DNA of 7,115 nucleotides from positions 1 through 7,115 of the forward strand of contig JAHLWJ010000229.1 of the NCBI GenBank assembly GCA_019057975.1. Direction: 5' to 3'. Under the pieces are notes generated by a model, which saw only the letters and a program-made list of their open reading frames with translations, made no database searches and was not told the origin of the DNA. The DNA comes from Promethearchaeota archaeon (GTDB taxonomy: Archaea > Asgardarchaeota > Lokiarchaeia > Sigynarchaeales > SOKP01). Made by a program: the position numbers and the translations under genes. Positions 6,015 through 7,115 of the stretch are shown here, piece after piece. Numbering within the stretch: the first letter of the stretch is position 1; each line of letters opens with the position of its first letter.

Positions 6015-6033
6015 TGTTAAATATTTTTAATCA
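6015..6033. promoter_or_regulatory. Imperfect TGTTAA-type palindrome at the bPH_2-HTH promoter
   Basis: TGTTAA, 6-bp AT spacer, TTAATCA. It is an imperfect match to the two better sites at 6091 and 6174. On the - strand it overlaps an AAATATTTAA stretch about 30 bases before the start codon that could be the TATA box, a position suited to autorepression. Confidence 0.3.
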
Positions 6034-6090
6034 TTTTTACCAAGAGGTATCTACTTCCTACCAATCGATATTAAAGATGATCAGTTATTA

Positions 6091-6107
6091 TGTTACTAAA
6101 CTTAACA
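6091..6107. promoter_or_regulatory. Candidate operator, TGTTA-N7-TAACA
   Basis: Inverted repeat with 5-bp arms. Its reverse complement TGTTAAGTTTAGTAACA matches the site at 6174-6195 almost throughout: the 12 bases ATGTTAAGTTTA are shared exactly, in opposite orientation. The recurrence makes it a plausible binding site for one of the HTH regulators. Confidence 0.45.
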
Positions 6108-6173
6108 TGCATATTTAAATGTTTCGAAAAGATCAAAAAATAAATGACAAGGGCTTATAGTAGGGTTTCATGG

Positions 6174-6195
6174 GATGTTAAGTTTATTTAACATC
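6174..6195. promoter_or_regulatory. Candidate operator, GATGTTAA-N6-TTAACATC
   Basis: Perfect 8-bp arms with a 6-bp spacer, the best palindrome in the window. It sits 35 bp upstream of the TATA-like element proposed for the EamA gene and shares 12 bases with the site at 6091. Confidence 0.5.
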
Positions 6196-6219
6196 ACAAT
6201 TTTTGATTAATCCATGGTT

Positions 6220-6242
6220 AAAAATATGATATAAATTTTGTT
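6220..6242 (+). repeat. 23-bp direct repeat, right copy
   Basis: Second copy of the element at 4638-4660, one mismatch, same orientation, 1582 bp apart. The core GATATAAAT at 6228-6236 also serves as a likely TATA box for the rightward gene. Confidence 0.7.
6228..6236 (+). promoter_or_regulatory. Candidate TATA box for the EamA transporter gene
   Basis: GATATAAAT would place transcription start near 6257-6260, about 25 bases before the proposed TTG start. A second TATA-like run (TTTTTATATTTA, 6271-6282) is closer but would start transcription inside the coding region, so it is less likely. Confidence 0.35.
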
Positions 6243-6284
6243 GTCTAAAATTTTTTAATCCCTAAACTTCTTTTTATATTTAAC

Positions 6285-7115
6285 TTGGCTAATCATACTA
6301 AAAAAGGACTAATATTTGGATTTATTGGGGTAATTTTTGTAGGGTTGCAACCTATTATTGCGATTTCAAAACCCTCAATGGTAAATGCTCACATTTCTGC
6401 TGCTATGACTTGTTTAGTAGAAACAGCTATTTTTTTTCCTTTAATGTTAATTGAGTTGAAAAAGAACAAAAATAATACTCATGACCATGATATCAGTACC
6501 CATTCTTTATTGCAGGGGTGGAAAAATAATCTACGGCTACTGATTTTCATAGGGTTTATTTTTGGAGTTAATCAAATTTTTTTCTTCATAGGATATGATA
6601 TGGCTGGTGCTATTAATGGCTCTTTAACACAAAAAACAACGGTGTTCTTCTCAATGCTTTTAGGATATTTGATTCTTAAAGAAAAAATAACAAAATTACA
6701 ATTAATTTTTTCAATAGTATTATTCTTTGGTTTAACGATAGGAATTACTCAATTTTTTTCTCTTGTCAAATTTGATATTACCATTTTAATAGGGGTTGTA
6801 ATATTATTAGCAATATCATTTTTATGGATGCTTGGGCATACATTAACAAAACCTATTTTTAATAAAAAAGAGGCTACTCCCATACAAATGGTTTTTATTA
6901 GAAATTTACTTTCAGGTTTTATTCTAATTTTTACGTATCTTATTTTTTTTCCCATAGATTATAAAATGTGGCTTGATCCCGACAGTCTATTCTTTTTTCT
7001 AATAATGGGCACAGTTTATGGCTCTGGATTAGTATGTTGGTACAAGACTCTCTCTTATTTAGATATTTCTAAAGCAACTATAATATTTGCTCCGACACCG
7101 ATAATTTCAGCTATA
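6285..7115 (+). CDS. EamA/DMT-family transporter, N-terminal 277 residues (3' end outside window)
   Basis: The frame runs open to the window edge. It encodes a multipass inner-membrane protein with two EamA-like halves, as in drug/metabolite exporters of about 290-310 residues, so little is missing. Hydrophobic helices fall at about 8-27, 37-56, 83-103, 113-131, 138-158, 165-184, 205-223 and 234-253, with a ninth starting near 264. The end of the first half, GSLTQKTTVFFSMLLGYLILKEKIT, is the family's signature region; it recurs partially as LDISKATIIFAPTPIISAI. Substrate unknown. A His/Asp-rich loop (HDHDISTH, 66-73) lies between helices 1-2 and 3. The start is taken as TTG at 6285: the in-frame stop at 6246-6248 limits the frame, there is no upstream ATG, and the first in-frame ATG (6378) would remove helix 1. 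No Shine-Dalgarno is visible. Confidence 0.85.
   Translation, partial: MANHTKKGLIFGFIGVIFVGLQPIIAISKPSMVNAHISAAMTCLVETAIFFPLMLIELKKNKNNTHDHDISTHSLLQGWKNNLRLLIFIGFIFGVNQIFFFIGYDMAGAINGSLTQKTTVFFSMLLGYLILKEKITKLQLIFSIVLFFGLTIGITQFFSLVKFDITILIGVVILLAISFLWMLGHTLTKPIFNKKEATPIQMVFIRNLLSGFILIFTYLIFFPIDYKMWLDPDSLFFFLIMGTVYGSGLVCWYKTLSYLDISKATIIFAPTPIISAI

Larger units (their letters stand above)
5990..6284. other. Divergent intergenic control region (295 bp)
   Basis: This AT-rich stretch separates the bPH_2-HTH gene (leftward) from the EamA transporter (rightward). No open frame of credible length was found on either strand. It contains three TGTTAA-type sites, a Shine-Dalgarno for the leftward gene, the right copy of the 23-bp repeat and several TATA-like boxes, so both flanking promoters should lie here. 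Confidence 0.6.

Noticed and set aside
6122..6129. TTTCGAAA palindrome
   Set aside because: Eight bases, single copy, no promoter relation that I can see.
4638..6242. Transposon or integrated element bounded by the direct repeats
   Set aside because: No transposase or integrase, no terminal inverted repeats, no tRNA end; kept only as a direct-repeat observation.
6749..6955. 68-residue open frame on the - strand
   Set aside because: Antisense to the EamA transporter.
1..7115. CRISPR array, tRNA or rRNA genes
   Set aside because: No regularly spaced repeats and no recognisable tRNA arms or rRNA segments on either strand.

Overview
The window looks archaeal. It is AT-rich, the genes on the left have strong GGAGGTG-type ribosome binding sites and tightly packed stop/start junctions, and poly-T tracts rather than hairpins follow most genes. 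The enzymes are a 2-oxoacid:ferredoxin oxidoreductase and an FrhB-family (F420-linked) protein fused to a PyrK-like reductase. An anaerobic archaeon is likely. An Asgard/Lokiarchaeia-like genome would fit the gene mix, but nothing here proves the lineage.

Left half (1-3611, + strand): an energy-metabolism operon. It holds the 3' end of an alpha subunit, then complete beta and gamma subunits of a KorABC-type 2-oxoacid:ferredoxin oxidoreductase. These are followed 4 bp later by a 605-residue fusion of an FrhB-like iron-sulfur/flavin domain and a PyrK-like FAD/NAD(P)/[2Fe-2S] reductase domain. Inference: the fusion passes electrons from 2-oxoacid oxidation (directly or via ferredoxin) to NAD(P)+, F420 or another flavin-linked carrier, or runs in reverse.

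Middle (3678-5989, - strand): three genes, in transcription order 5989 to 3678. The first is a two-TM membrane protein with a bacterial-PH (bPH_2/DUF304) domain and a C-terminal XRE-type helix-turn-helix. The second is a soluble 136-residue XRE regulator whose C-terminal half looks like a second, degenerate HTH. The third is an ABC-2-type (drug/Na+ exporter-like) ATP-binding subunit with no permease in view. The two HTH domains are clearly related. A 23-bp direct repeat flanks the two regulator genes, which are locally more GC-rich than their neighbours. This pair is the most unusual part of the window: a candidate membrane-tethered transcription regulator with a soluble partner, possibly an envelope-sensing module.

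Right end (5990-7115): a 295-bp divergent control region with three TGTTAA-type palindromic sites, a TATA-like element and one copy of the 23-bp repeat. It leads into a DMT/EamA-family multipass transporter on the + strand, cut off by the window edge. No RNA genes, CRISPR arrays, transposases or integrases were seen.
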